Part shown: one piece after another, positions 35,459 through 43,986 of the stretch | Numbering within the stretch: position 1 is the first letter of the stretch | How the letters are laid out: every line of letters starts with the position of its first letter | Made by a program: the position numbers and the translations under genes | Assembly (NCBI RefSeq): GCF_015207285.1 | Contig: NZ_JADEXD010000012.1 | Span: 1 to 59,871 of the forward strand | Source of the DNA: Tychonema sp. LEGE 07203 | GTDB lineage: Bacteria; Cyanobacteriota; Cyanobacteriia; Cyanobacteriales; Microcoleaceae | Length of the DNA: 59,871 bases | Direction of reading: 5' to 3' | The notes under the pieces: generated by a model | Seen by the model: only the letters and a program-made list of their open reading frames with translations | What the model was told of the DNA's origin: nothing | Database searches by the model: none

Positions 35459-37864
35459 ATGCGAAGCTTTGCGAAAGTGAAGTGGTGGAAATTAACAAGA
35501 TTGTTGCGAGCGGGATTTAAGGGCAAATACAATTTTCCCTACAAAATTGCGCTGTTAATTTTGGGCGCAACAATTCTAGCAGCTAGCATCATTGGTTGCA
35601 TCAGCTATCACAGCGTGCGCCGCTTGATTGTGGACAATTTAGAGCGAAATGCTTTGTTGGAAGTTAGGCAGCGCGGGAACAAGATCGATCGCTGGATCGG
35701 CACGAGAAAGGCCGAGATCGAACTCCTCGCCAACACTCCTCCGGTGCGATCGATGAATTGGTATGTGGCAGGGCCTTATTTGAAATCTGAAGTAAATCGA
35801 CTGCAAGAATTCCAGCATTTTGCGTTAATCGATCCCGACGGTTTTTATTTCACCACAAAAGTTGGCAGAGCTTTGATTAATGTTGGCGATCGCCAACACT
35901 TCAAAAAAGCAATGGCTGGAGAAGTCTATGTTTCAGATCCTACCATTTCTCGCACGCTCAAACAACAAAGTATTGTTCCCATTTCGGCTCCGGTGCGGTC
36001 AAATTCGGCAAACTATCGGGATACAACAGCACAAAAGCCGATCGGAGTAATCAACGGCGTTATTAGCATTGACAGAATTGCCGAAGTAGTAGGAAATTTG
36101 GAATATGGAGCCGGAACATATGCTTTTGTTCTCAATTCTCAAGGAATCCCCATTGTCCATCCCGACGCTCGGTTAATCGGAAATATCGACCAACCCGCTC
36201 CGAGTTTGTTACAGTCGGCAGACGCTAATTTGGCGATAGTAGCCCGCGAGATGGTTTATCAAAAAACGGGCATTTTGCTGACTACAATCAACGAAGCAAA
36301 AGTTTATGTTGTTTATTTTCCTTTAGAACAAGCTGAATGGTCGATCGCCCTAGTAATTCCTTCCCACCATCTCGAAAAAGAACTAATCCCCTTAAACATA
36401 TTAGCAGCAGCCGCGGCCATACTCTTAGCAGCAGCTATTTTTGCAGCAATTGCGGCACTGAAGCTGTTTGCCGAAAATTGCATCCGCACTCGCACAGAAG
36501 CGATTCTCCACCGTTTGACAGGCCGCATTCGTGCTGGGTTGGGGTTCGATCGCATCCTGCAAACAACGTTAAAAGAACTCGGTACTTTCCTAAAGCTCGA
36601 TCGAGCAATATTCGGCTGGTACGATCCCCGACAAGATACAGTAGAATTTTGCTGGGAATATTGCCGAAAAGGTTTGCCGGGGCGCTTGGGAATCTTCGGC
36701 GCGACGGGAGGGCCATCGGGAGATTTAGCTGCACGGCTGCAGCGTTGCGAAACCATACTTCTCAACAAAACCTCCGCCCCTGATGCCGGAAGGCCTCAAC
36801 AACCCGTCCATCTCGAACTCGCAAACACCCGCTACGCAACAGTACCGGTACTTACCCAGACTAATCGGCTGGGATATCTGTTCGCCATTGCTAATCGGCG
36901 GTTTGCGACTCCCAAGGAAGTAGAAGTTTTGGAAGCAATAGCAGACTCGCTGGCGATCGCAATTTCTCAATCTCAACTCCAGGGGCAAATTCAAGACGAA
37001 CTCAAACTTTTGGAAGAAGTATTAGCCCAACTCAGAAGAACCGAAGAGCATTTAGTAAAAAGCGAAAAAATGACAATTTTGGGTCAACTCGCCGCCGGAA
37101 TTGCCCGGGAAATTAATAACCCGATTAACTTTATTTACGGTCGCTTAATTCACGTCAACGATTATATCAAAGATTTGCTCGAAATAATTCACCTTTATCG
37201 CGAACAGTACCCCCAACCAGTGCCGCAAATTGCCAGAGAAATAGAAACTTTCGACCTAGATTTTATCAGCCAAGACTTGCCGGAAACTCTCAATTCTCTG
37301 AAAATAGGAACCGATCGCATTCGGCAGCTCGTAGTAGCTTTTCGGAAAATTTCACTTCCTGACAAAGCTAACAAAGAACGCACCAACGTTCGCGAAAGTA
37401 TCGACAATGTACTGCTATTACTCGCTCACCGATTGTCGCCACAAATATTAGTAGTCAAGGAATATAACAACCAGCCACTAATTTTGTGTTATCCGGGCCA
37501 ACTGATCCAGGTATTCGTAAATATTCTCAACAATGCGATTGATGCTGTTAACAGTCTTGACAACTCCGAGCCAATCATTACAATTAAAACAGATATTGTA
37601 GAGCATTTTTCTGGCAGGTTTATTGCAGTATCGATCGCCCACAACGGCTCCCGGATTTCGCCAGAGATTCAACACAGAATATTTGAACCATTTGGCAATA
37701 CTAAATCCTGGAAAAATTTTACAGGATTGGGACTATCGGCTTGCTATAAAATTATTGTAGAATTGCACGGCGGTATTTTTACAGTTCAATCTCCAGTACA
37801 GTCTGAAATTGAATCTCAAACTGGGGGCGGTGCTGAGTTTATCATAGAATTGCCGATCGTTTGA
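35459..37864 (+). CDS. Cache-GAF histidine-kinase-like protein with lost phospho-acceptor
   Basis: The 801-residue membrane protein has a helix at about 27-48, a periplasmic dCache-type sensor (about 55-310), a helix at about 315-340, GAF (about 365-515), a coiled coil and a HisKA/HATPase core. The H-box reads GQLAAGIAREINNPINF, with Arg550 where the phosphorylated His belongs. The G1 box reads HNGSRI (His728) where DNGxGI is expected. The N-box (NILNNAIDAV) and G2 (TGLGLSA) remain. Autophosphorylation is therefore unlikely. It could act as a signal-binding partner of another kinase or be drifting toward a pseudogene, although the frame is open over its whole length. ATG at 35459. Confidence 0.9.
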   Translation: MRSFAKVKWWKLTRLLRAGFKGKYNFPYKIALLILGATILAASIIGCISYHSVRRLIVDNLERNALLEVRQRGNKIDRWIGTRKAEIELLANTPPVRSMNWYVAGPYLKSEVNRLQEFQHFALIDPDGFYFTTKVGRALINVGDRQHFKKAMAGEVYVSDPTISRTLKQQSIVPISAPVRSNSANYRDTTAQKPIGVINGVISIDRIAEVVGNLEYGAGTYAFVLNSQGIPIVHPDARLIGNIDQPAPSLLQSADANLAIVAREMVYQKTGILLTTINEAKVYVVYFPLEQAEWSIALVIPSHHLEKELIPLNILAAAAAILLAAAIFAAIAALKLFAENCIRTRTEAILHRLTGRIRAGLGFDRILQTTLKELGTFLKLDRAIFGWYDPRQDTVEFCWEYCRKGLPGRLGIFGATGGPSGDLAARLQRCETILLNKTSAPDAGRPQQPVHLELANTRYATVPVLTQTNRLGYLFAIANRRFATPKEVEVLEAIADSLAIAISQSQLQGQIQDELKLLEEVLAQLRRTEEHLVKSEKMTILGQLAAGIAREINNPINFIYGRLIHVNDYIKDLLEIIHLYREQYPQPVPQIAREIETFDLDFISQDLPETLNSLKIGTDRIRQLVVAFRKISLPDKANKERTNVRESIDNVLLLLAHRLSPQILVVKEYNNQPLILCYPGQLIQVFVNILNNAIDAVNSLDNSEPIITIKTDIVEHFSGRFIAVSIAHNGSRISPEIQHRIFEPFGNTKSWKNFTGLGLSACYKIIVELHGGIFTVQSPVQSEIESQTGGGAEFIIELPIV

Positions 37865-37916
37865 TATAAAGCCCGTAAAATAGAAATTCGTTGCTGCGAA
37901 GCCGATGGCGAGCGGA

Positions 37917-38006
37917 TTAGGGAAACAATAAAGGTGCGATAACAGCAAACAACCAGCCTCCCATTACCACGATTTCCACAACAATTAATAGGATATTTTT
38001 GTTCAT
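37917..38006 (-). CDS. Possible single-helix membrane miniprotein (29 aa)
   Basis: The frame encodes a 29-residue peptide, M-N-K-N followed by one hydrophobic helix containing VVEIVVMGGWLFAVIAP and ending LLFP. It resembles the very small subunits of photosynthetic or respiratory complexes in size only; I could not match it to a named one. No strong ribosome binding site. It is convergent with the kinase-like gene. Confidence 0.35.
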   Translation of the reverse strand: MNKNILLIVVEIVVMGGWLFAVIAPLLFP

Positions 38007-38049
38007 TTTTATACCATTTTTCTAAAAATGTGCTGTAGATGAAGTCTTA

Positions 38050-38080
38050 GCCCCCCAAAGCATCGGGGGGGTTGGGGGGG
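38050..38080. repeat. C-run/G-run hairpin repeat
   Basis: GCCCCCCAAAGCATC followed by runs of G forms a strong hairpin. It is related to the element that interrupts the aminotransferase gene at 23363-23398. Confidence 0.7.
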
Positions 38081-38116
38081 TAATATCCAGCGCTACTTTA
38101 TTTCCTTGGTATTACA

Positions 38117-38716
38117 TTAAGAGCGATCGACAAAAGAGCGAATTTTGCGCCACCAAGCAGCCGGCGAATCCTCCTGGCGGTATGCACCATCAAACATCGA
38201 CAAAATCAGCGGTAAACCCCCCACCTTCGCACTCATCAACAAGTGCATCAGCAGACAAGACACCAATACCGCCCAACCAGAAAGGTGCAGATAATACCAA
38301 ACCTGCGTCAAATCCCCCGCCGGAAGCCATTCTTCCTTAACCATACTTCCAGAGACGATCGCCCAAGTCAGCGCTAACAACATCAAAGTATTTACAATCC
38401 GGTGCAAACTGTACCACCAAATCGGTTTTCCCACCTGAGTTAGTTTCCCAAAAGAATCCGGCTGCACCAAGCGTTGTTGACCTGCGTGGAAACTGTACAA
38501 TGCAAAAGCCGGCATGACTCCTAACAGCAACAGCTTGCCGAAAGTGCCGTGAATCCCGATAATATCAGCAATCTGAGGCGCGGGGATTTTGCCCAACCGC
38601 CCGTCATAGGCGTTGTACACCAAAAATGCGGTCAAAATTGCTAAAAGGGCGATCGCACCATTAAGCCCGTGCAGCAATCTGAGCAACAATGGCTGGTAAG
38701 GTCTAGATTGCGACAT
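38117..38716 (-). CDS. Cytochrome b/b561-like membrane protein
   Basis: The four- to five-helix protein has about 199 residues. Histidines suited to axial haem ligation lie in LLRLLHGLNGAIALLA (about 12-27), IIGIHGTFGKLLLLG and WWYSLHRIVNTLML, with another in YYLHLSGWAVLVSCLLMHLL. It fits the cytochrome b561/b6 N-terminal-like family of electron carriers. The partner is unknown. The ATG at 38716 is preferred over a TTG two codons earlier. Confidence 0.8.
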   Translation of the reverse strand: MSQSRPYQPLLLRLLHGLNGAIALLAILTAFLVYNAYDGRLGKIPAPQIADIIGIHGTFGKLLLLGVMPAFALYSFHAGQQRLVQPDSFGKLTQVGKPIWWYSLHRIVNTLMLLALTWAIVSGSMVKEEWLPAGDLTQVWYYLHLSGWAVLVSCLLMHLLMSAKVGGLPLILSMFDGAYRQEDSPAAWWRKIRSFVDRS

Positions 38717-38910
38717 TCTCAACTCTGTTAACTAAAAACTCTTCATCATACATTACAGCTAATCCCGGCATTTTTCAACCTGCCGATTGTGAAATAAATA
38801 TGACTTAAAAATGAATGTATTGTGATAAAAATGTTATTTTATCGAGGTTTAGTGTAGACTAAAATTGTCGAAAAAACTCCTTTAATTGTAACAGTTCACA
38901 GTTAACAAAA

Positions 38911-39492
38911 ATGGATGCAGCCACTACCGTATTTCTTTCCTTGGGACTAGCAGCAGATGCTTTTGCTGTGGCGATTTCTAGCGGTTTAGCAATCAAACAC
39001 ATGAAGCTCAACAAAGCTTTAAAAATTGCCTTGTTCTTCGGCTGCTTTCAAGCGTTGATGCCCGCGATCGGATGGTTGGCAGGTCTGAGTTTGAGTTCTT
39101 GGATAACACCGATCGACCATTGGATAGTTTTTGGGCTTTTGAGTTTCATTGGCGGTAAAATGATTTACGAATCGCTGCAGGGCGAAGAAAGCGAAAAAAA
39201 GTTCAATCCCTTACATACCGGAACTTTGATAACCCTGTCGGTGGCGACGAGTCTCGATGCCCTGGCAGTTGGCATCGGATTTGCTGTCTTGAAAGATTCT
39301 ATTGCTCAGGCGGTGACTGCGATCGGATTTATTACTTTCTTTTTAGCCTTTGCGGGTGTGTTTATCGGACACAAATGCGGCAACTTATTTGCTAATAAAA
39401 TCGAAATGTTGGGCGGAGCAATTTTGATTTTTATTGGCAGCAAAATCTTGCTCGTACACTTAACAGAAGTGACAGTAGTTGTCGGAAATTAG
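38911..39492 (+). CDS. mntP: MntP-type manganese efflux pump
   Basis: The 193-residue protein has six transmembrane helices and two internal half-repeats. Each half carries the MntP acidic motif: LGLAADAFAVAISSGL (about 12-27) and SVATSLDALAVGIGF (about 110-124). In Escherichia coli the homologue exports Mn2+, and these Asp residues are required. Manganese export is important for cells rich in photosystem II, so the assignment is plausible (inference). No upstream manganese riboswitch was recognised. ATG at 38911. Confidence 0.92.
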   Translation: MDAATTVFLSLGLAADAFAVAISSGLAIKHMKLNKALKIALFFGCFQALMPAIGWLAGLSLSSWITPIDHWIVFGLLSFIGGKMIYESLQGEESEKKFNPLHTGTLITLSVATSLDALAVGIGFAVLKDSIAQAVTAIGFITFFLAFAGVFIGHKCGNLFANKIEMLGGAILIFIGSKILLVHLTEVTVVVGN

Positions 39493-39617
39493 TTGTTAGT
39501 TGTTAGTTGTTAGTTCTTAGTTATTTTTCCAATTCCAATTACCAATTACCTTTTTCTCAATTTCCAATTCCCCAAAGATGGTATAACAGAAATATTGCGT
39601 TAAAGGATAAAAATTCC

Positions 39618-40172
39618 GTGTTAAAACTTTACGGCCCGGGTCGCAGCAGGGCCTCAATTGTCCAGTGGTATCTAGAAGAAATCGCGGTTCCCTACGAATT
39701 CGTCACCCTAGATATGCAAGCAGGGGAACACTTGCAGCCAGAGTTTCTGGAAATTAACCCGATCGGCAAAGTACCGGCAATTGTGGACGGAGATTTTAAA
39801 CTTTGGGAATCCGGAGCAATTTTGCTGTATTTAGCTCAAAAATACGGTAAAATGCCCGAAAGTGTCGAGCAGCAAGCCGAAATCGTGCAGTGGGTAATAT
39901 TTGCTAACGCTACCCTAGGGCCGGGAATATTTGTTGAAGCAAGTCGCGATCGCGAAACCCCGAAAATGTTAGAACCGTTAAATCGCATTTTCGAGAAACA
40001 GCCGTTTTTAATGGGCGATGAATTTGGTGTCGCCGACGCAGCAGTCGGCTCAATTTTATGCTACATTCCGATGATGCTGAAACTAGACCTCAGCGCTTAT
40101 CCGGCTGTTTTAGATTACATGAAGCGGATCTCGGAAAGACCGGCATTCCAAAAGGCGATCGGCGGGAGTTGA
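39618..40172 (+). CDS. Glutathione S-transferase family protein
   Basis: This 184-residue GST has an N-terminal thioredoxin-like domain (LKLYGPGRSRASIVQWYLEE; NPIGKVPAIVDGDFKLWESGAILLYLA, with the cis-Pro and the glutathione-contacting ESGAI) and a shortened alpha-helical C-terminal domain. The start is read as GTG at 39618, with AAAGGA about ten bases upstream. A longer frame from 39507 consists of repeat-derived sequence. The catalytic residue is probably a Ser in the GRSRAS segment. The substrate is unknown. Confidence 0.9.
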   Translation: MLKLYGPGRSRASIVQWYLEEIAVPYEFVTLDMQAGEHLQPEFLEINPIGKVPAIVDGDFKLWESGAILLYLAQKYGKMPESVEQQAEIVQWVIFANATLGPGIFVEASRDRETPKMLEPLNRIFEKQPFLMGDEFGVADAAVGSILCYIPMMLKLDLSAYPAVLDYMKRISERPAFQKAIGGS

Positions 40173-40197
40173 AAACGGATTAGGAATGGTTCGCCAG

Positions 40198-40700
40198 TCT
40201 CAAGAAACCGGGTTTTTCCGAGAGATTGAGGGTTGTAGTCAAGTATTTGGTGAAAAACCCGGTTTCAGGCCACCCCTGCGCCAGTCTCAAGAAACCGGGT
40301 TTTTCCGAGAGATTGAGGGTTTTAGTCAAGTATTTGGTGAAAAAGCCGGTTTCAGGCCGCCCCGCCAATCTCAAGAAACCGGGTTTTTCCGAGAGATTGA
40401 GGGTTGTAGTCAAGTATTTGGTGAAAAACCCGGTTTCTGGCAGCCCCTGCGCCAATCTCAAGAAACCGGGTTTTTCCGAGAGATTGAGGGTTTTAGTCAA
40501 GTATTTGGTGAAAAACCCGGTTTCTGGCCCCTGCGCCAATCTCAAGAAACCGGGTTTTTCCGAGAGATTGAGGGTTTTAGTCAAGTATTTGGTGAAAAAC
40601 CCGGTTTCAGGCCCCTGCGCCAATCTCAAGAAACCGGGTTTTTCCGAGAGATTGAGGGTTGTAGTCAAGTATTTGGTGAAAAACCCGGTTTCTGGCAGCC
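40198..40700. repeat. Six-unit hairpin tandem array (period 84-87)
   Basis: Units begin at 40198, 40285, 40369, 40456, 40540 and 40624. Each contains perfect 15-base arms GAAACCGGGTTTTTC and GAAAAACCCGGTTTC around a loop of about 34 bases. One arm base differs in unit 2. The period is always a multiple of three and the units lack stop codons, so open frames appear on both strands. They are considered artefacts. The array is followed by psbK's terminator. Confidence 0.92.
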
Positions 40701-40751
40701 CCTGCGTCGAGTCCGAGAAGAGAAGGAAGAACGAACCAACAACTCAATATC

Positions 40752-40789
40752 TAAAATCTGGGGCAATTGGTAAATTGCCCCAGATTTTA
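40752..40789 (-). terminator. psbK terminator hairpin
   Basis: Perfect 17-base arms (TAAAATCTGGGGCAATT and its reverse complement) around a four-base loop begin 12 bases after the psbK stop. The A/T-rich ends supply a short T-run on the minus strand. It would also stop transcription arriving from the array side. Confidence 0.75.
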
Positions 40790-40801
40790 ATGCAATCAAC
40801 T

Positions 40802-40939
40802 TTATCTGAACCCGACAGCCGCTTGCCAGACAAAAGCCAGCAGCAAGAAAAACACGGGAATCACTGGCAAAACATTAACCAAAGGGTCAAAGATTGCATA
40901 AGCCTCGGGCAGTTTAGCCAACAGTAATGCAGCTTCCAT
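40802..40939 (-). CDS. psbK: Photosystem II reaction center protein K
   Basis: A 45-residue protein. The sequence after a short leader, [20 protein letters not shown] followed by [16 protein letters not shown], is the highly conserved PsbK subunit. The first eight residues form the cleaved leader known from other PsbK proteins. The protein is a single-helix subunit of photosystem II in the thylakoid membrane. The gene sits 60 bases downstream of tgt in the same orientation, as commonly seen in cyanobacteria, and ends at a strong hairpin. The ATG at 40939 gives the expected length. Confidence 0.97.
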   Translation of the reverse strand: MEAALLLAKLPEAYAIFDPLVNVLPVIPVFFLLLAFVWQAAVGFR

Positions 40940-40999
40940 GAATCAACCTACCTATCCAACACAATTTTAATAATTGTCGCATATCTTCACCCAAGGAAC

Positions 41000-42130
41000 T
41001 CACGATCGATCGACAGTCGGTGTCAGCCAGTGGGCAAACTCTTCGGTAAATCGATCGGCCAAAATCGCCTCCCGCATCCTCCCAGTAAAGCGAATCAACT
41101 CCGTGACGTTGTGCAGCGCCAGCAAAGTATAGCTGAGTGCCTCCTTAGCCCGCGCCAAATGAGCCAAATAAGCCCGACTAAATTTTTGGCAGGTATAGCA
41201 AGGACAAGACTCATCCAGGGGAGCAAAATCCTCGCGAAACCGAGCATTTTTCAAATTCCAGCGTTCCCCGCGCACAAAAGCCGTCCCGTGGCGGCCCAGC
41301 CGAGTTGGAATCACGCAGTCAAACATATCTACACCACTAGCTACAGCCAGCGCCATTTCCCGATAGGTTCCAATCCCCATCAAATAACGAGGTTTATTTG
41401 CCGGCAACAGAGGCGCAGTAACTCTCACAATCTCTGCGATCAAATCCCCCGATTCCCCGACGCTAACCCCGCCGATCGCATAACCGGGCAAATCTAAGTC
41501 TACCAACTGGTTCGCCGCGCGCGATCGCAAATCGGGGAAAACACCCCCCTGCACGATGCCGAACAAAGCTTGTTCCGGGCGCGAGTGAGCCTGCATACAG
41601 CGCTGCAGCCAGCGGTAAGTGCGATCTGTCGCTGCCTCCACCTCGTCCCGCGTAGCGGGGTAAGGCGGACACTCATCAAAGGCCATAATCACGTCAGCGC
41701 CTAACTCGTTCTGAATCTCGATCGATTTTTCCGGCGTTAAATTAATGATGCGGCCGTCGCGGGGAGCTCGAAAAGTCACCCCATTCTCCGAAATAGTCCG
41801 CATTTGGCTCAAGCTAAACACCTGAAAGCCGCCCGAATCCGTCAGAATCGGGCCCGGCCAAGCCATAAATTTGTGCAATCCGCCCGCGCCCGCGACAATT
41901 CGTTCCCCCGGCTGCAAGTGCAAGTGATAAGTATTGGCCAAAACCATTTGAGCTCCCGCGTCTTCAAGATGTGCCGGAGTCAAAGTTTTGACATTAGCCA
42001 AAGTGCCCACGGGCATAAACTTTGGCGTTTCCACAATACCGTGGGGAGTGGTAAAAACTCCTGCACGCGCTTGGGTGTGGCTGCAGTTAGCCTGACATTT
42101 AAAAGAAAATTTCGCCTTGTCCTCAGTCAT
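41000..42130 (-). CDS. tgt: Queuine/preQ1 tRNA-guanine transglycosylase
   Basis: The 376-residue enzyme exchanges guanine-34 of GUN-anticodon tRNAs for preQ1. Visible features are the catalytic Asp in [14 protein letters not shown] (about 95-108), the nucleophile Asp in [17 protein letters not shown] (about 267-283), substrate specificity in GIVQGGVF, and the zinc site [17 protein letters not shown] with a later His. All are in canonical spacing. Its product acts in the cytoplasm on tRNA Asp, Asn, His and Tyr. It precedes psbK by 60 bases and may be cotranscribed with it. Confidence 0.97.
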   Translation of the reverse strand: MTEDKAKFSFKCQANCSHTQARAGVFTTPHGIVETPKFMPVGTLANVKTLTPAHLEDAGAQMVLANTYHLHLQPGERIVAGAGGLHKFMAWPGPILTDSGGFQVFSLSQMRTISENGVTFRAPRDGRIINLTPEKSIEIQNELGADVIMAFDECPPYPATRDEVEAATDRTYRWLQRCMQAHSRPEQALFGIVQGGVFPDLRSRAANQLVDLDLPGYAIGGVSVGESGDLIAEIVRVTAPLLPANKPRYLMGIGTYREMALAVASGVDMFDCVIPTRLGRHGTAFVRGERWNLKNARFREDFAPLDESCPCYTCQKFSRAYLAHLARAKEALSYTLLALHNVTELIRFTGRMREAILADRFTEEFAHWLTPTVDRS

Positions 42131-42344
42131 TAGTCCCCGATGCTCGTTAACCGCTACTCGGCCGTCCGTGTTATCTAATCTATTGTTGATGACATCGCGA
42201 CAAAAAAAACCATCACCCCGCCCAAAAACAGAGACAATTTTCCGACAATTGTCGTGGAGGGCAAAAAATTTTAGACCTTAGTTATCCTCTCAGATTCACG
42301 GCGCTGCGAGTAAATCTAAAATCGACTGACTGACTGACTGGTGA

Positions 42345-42794
42345 TTAAAACTGAGAATCATCCTCATCCAATTGCAGATCCCAGTGGCCTGAGAGTACCT
42401 GATCGACAACTGCATCCAAAGCCGCAGCATTTAAATTCCGGGAGACTTGCTCTTGCAAAGGATTGGAGAGGGGAATTAACCGCAACTGCCGGCCGTCTTG
42501 AATCAGGTCAAAATAAGCACCATCTTCAGGCGACTGTTTCAGTTCCAGGTAATCAAAACTATACACGTTCAAATAAAGCCCGTGGTTGGCAATCAGGGTA
42601 GACCGGTGGGGGTTGGCGAAGACTTCGAGCACGTACCCTTCGCCTTCGCTGTAAGTCTTGCCATCTTGGATGTGAAGGTAGCGGACACGTCCTAAATCAA
42701 ACAGCAATCTTTTGATATCGCGCTTGTTGACGACAATGCCTGTATCAATGATGCAAGGAGCAACTACCCTGTTATTCGATTGGTCGTGACTCAT
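42345..42794 (-). CDS. Conserved cyanobacterial hypothetical protein (149 aa)
   Basis: A soluble protein beginning SHDQSNNRVVAPCIIDTGIV, with the segments DIKRLLFDLGRVRYLHIQDG and GYVLEVFANPHRSTLIANHGLYLNVYSFDYLEL. The strand pattern suggests a beta-rich single domain. The ATG at 42794 is chosen because AGAGG lies just upstream. Extension to 43007 adds 71 residues without protein character. I recognise it as a type common in cyanobacteria but know no function. It is divergent from cobS. Confidence 0.8.
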   Translation of the reverse strand: MSHDQSNNRVVAPCIIDTGIVVNKRDIKRLLFDLGRVRYLHIQDGKTYSEGEGYVLEVFANPHRSTLIANHGLYLNVYSFDYLELKQSPEDGAYFDLIQDGRQLRLIPLSNPLQEQVSRNLNAAALDAVVDQVLSGHWDLQLDEDDSQF

Positions 42795-43053
42795 GGAGCA
42801 AAAGCCTCTGTTGTAGTATTTTCCCGTTTTGAAAATCGGGGAGTTAGCTAGAATTCTGGATACGGGAAACCGGAATCTTGAGTTTAGCCATTTTAGATAG
42901 GGAGCTTCGGGAGCGCTGCCGGCAGAGGTTTTCCGGGGAAAATTGCTCGGACAGGAGGAATGCCCGATCCAAAGGACTAGGCTGTTACAGTTCCAATTCT
43001 GGCACAAGCTAATGAATTGACAACTGTATATCAGATCAAAAAATTTCTATCTT

Positions 43054-43851
43054 ATGGTGGATGATAAATTGGTTCGCTCTACGATCGACTTTTTCCGGAA
43101 TCAAGGCGCTGCCATTGCAGCCGCAGTCGCTTTTTATACTTGTTTGCCGGTGCCGGTGTCTTGGACTTTGGAGTTTCGGGGCATTGCTCGGTTGGCACCG
43201 GCGATCGGGCTTTCGATCGGCGGGATGCTGGGACTGGCGGATCTTGGGTTGCAGTTGTTGGGTATGCCTGCTCTGACTCGATCGGCCTTGGTGGTAGTTT
43301 TGGGCATCGGCATTACTGGCGGGCTGCACTTAGATGGGGCTATGGACGCGGCGGACGGGCTGGCCGTACCCGACCCGGTACGCAGGCTGGAAGTCATGCG
43401 GGACAGCGTTACAGGGGCTTTTGGGGCGATGGCTGCGATCGCGATCGTCCTGCTGAAAACTGCGGCTCTTTCGGACTTGAATCACTATCGGTGGCTGGCT
43501 TTGATGGGTGTGGCGGGTTGGGGAAGGTGGGCCCAACTGGTGGCGATCGCCCGCTATCCCTATCTCCGGGCCGAGGGTAAGGGAGCTTTTCATAAAGAAT
43601 CGATTTATTCTCCTTTTGATTTTATTCCGGGAGTGCTGTTGTTGGTGAGTTTGAGCGTGCTGCAAGTTGTCTTGGATGGCGATCGGTGGCTGTTGGCGGT
43701 GGGGATGGCTTTGGGGGGAAGCGCGATCGGAATTTTTGCCGGAGCCTGGTTCAACCACCGTTTGGGAGGCCACACCGGCGATACTTACGGTGCTGTAGTT
43801 GAGTGGACGGAGGCTTTGTTGCTGTGTCTGTTGGCGGCCTTGGAAGGGTGA
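43054..43851 (+). CDS. cobS: Adenosylcobinamide-GDP ribazoletransferase (cobalamin synthase)
   Basis: The 265-residue polytopic membrane enzyme of the CobS/CobV family joins adenosylcobinamide-GDP and alpha-ribazole in the final stage of cobalamin (in cyanobacteria often pseudocobalamin) synthesis. The family motif [15 protein letters not shown] (about 90-104) provides the acidic metal-binding residues, with DSVTGAFG (about 116-123) further on. No cobalamin riboswitch could be recognised in the 259-base upstream region. ATG at 43054. Confidence 0.95.
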   Translation: MVDDKLVRSTIDFFRNQGAAIAAAVAFYTCLPVPVSWTLEFRGIARLAPAIGLSIGGMLGLADLGLQLLGMPALTRSALVVVLGIGITGGLHLDGAMDAADGLAVPDPVRRLEVMRDSVTGAFGAMAAIAIVLLKTAALSDLNHYRWLALMGVAGWGRWAQLVAIARYPYLRAEGKGAFHKESIYSPFDFIPGVLLLVSLSVLQVVLDGDRWLLAVGMALGGSAIGIFAGAWFNHRLGGHTGDTYGAVVEWTEALLLCLLAALEG

Positions 43852-43975
43852 ACAGTTGACAGTTGGCAGTTGACAGTTGACTGTTGACTGTTAACTGTTA
43901 ACTGTTAACTGTTGACTGTTAACAAATAACAAATAACTGTTAACAAATAACCCATAACCAATAACCAATAACCAA
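43852..43975. repeat. Heptamer tandem repeat tract
   Basis: TTGACAG, TTAACTG and AACAAAT units between the convergent cobS and NRPS genes. Same family as 17374-17654. Confidence 0.9.
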
Positions 43976-43986
43976 AAGACTTAAGA

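Noticed and set aside
40198-40700. CRISPR array
   Set aside because: Units are near-identical over their full length, with no unique spacers, and no cas genes are nearby.
40180-40927. Long open frames on both strands through the hairpin array
   Set aside because: They result from a repeat period that is a multiple of three; three overlapping frames are open at once and none shows a domain or a start context.
42795-43053. Cobalamin riboswitch before cobS
   Set aside because: Neither strand shows the conserved B12-box or the GCCACTG core.
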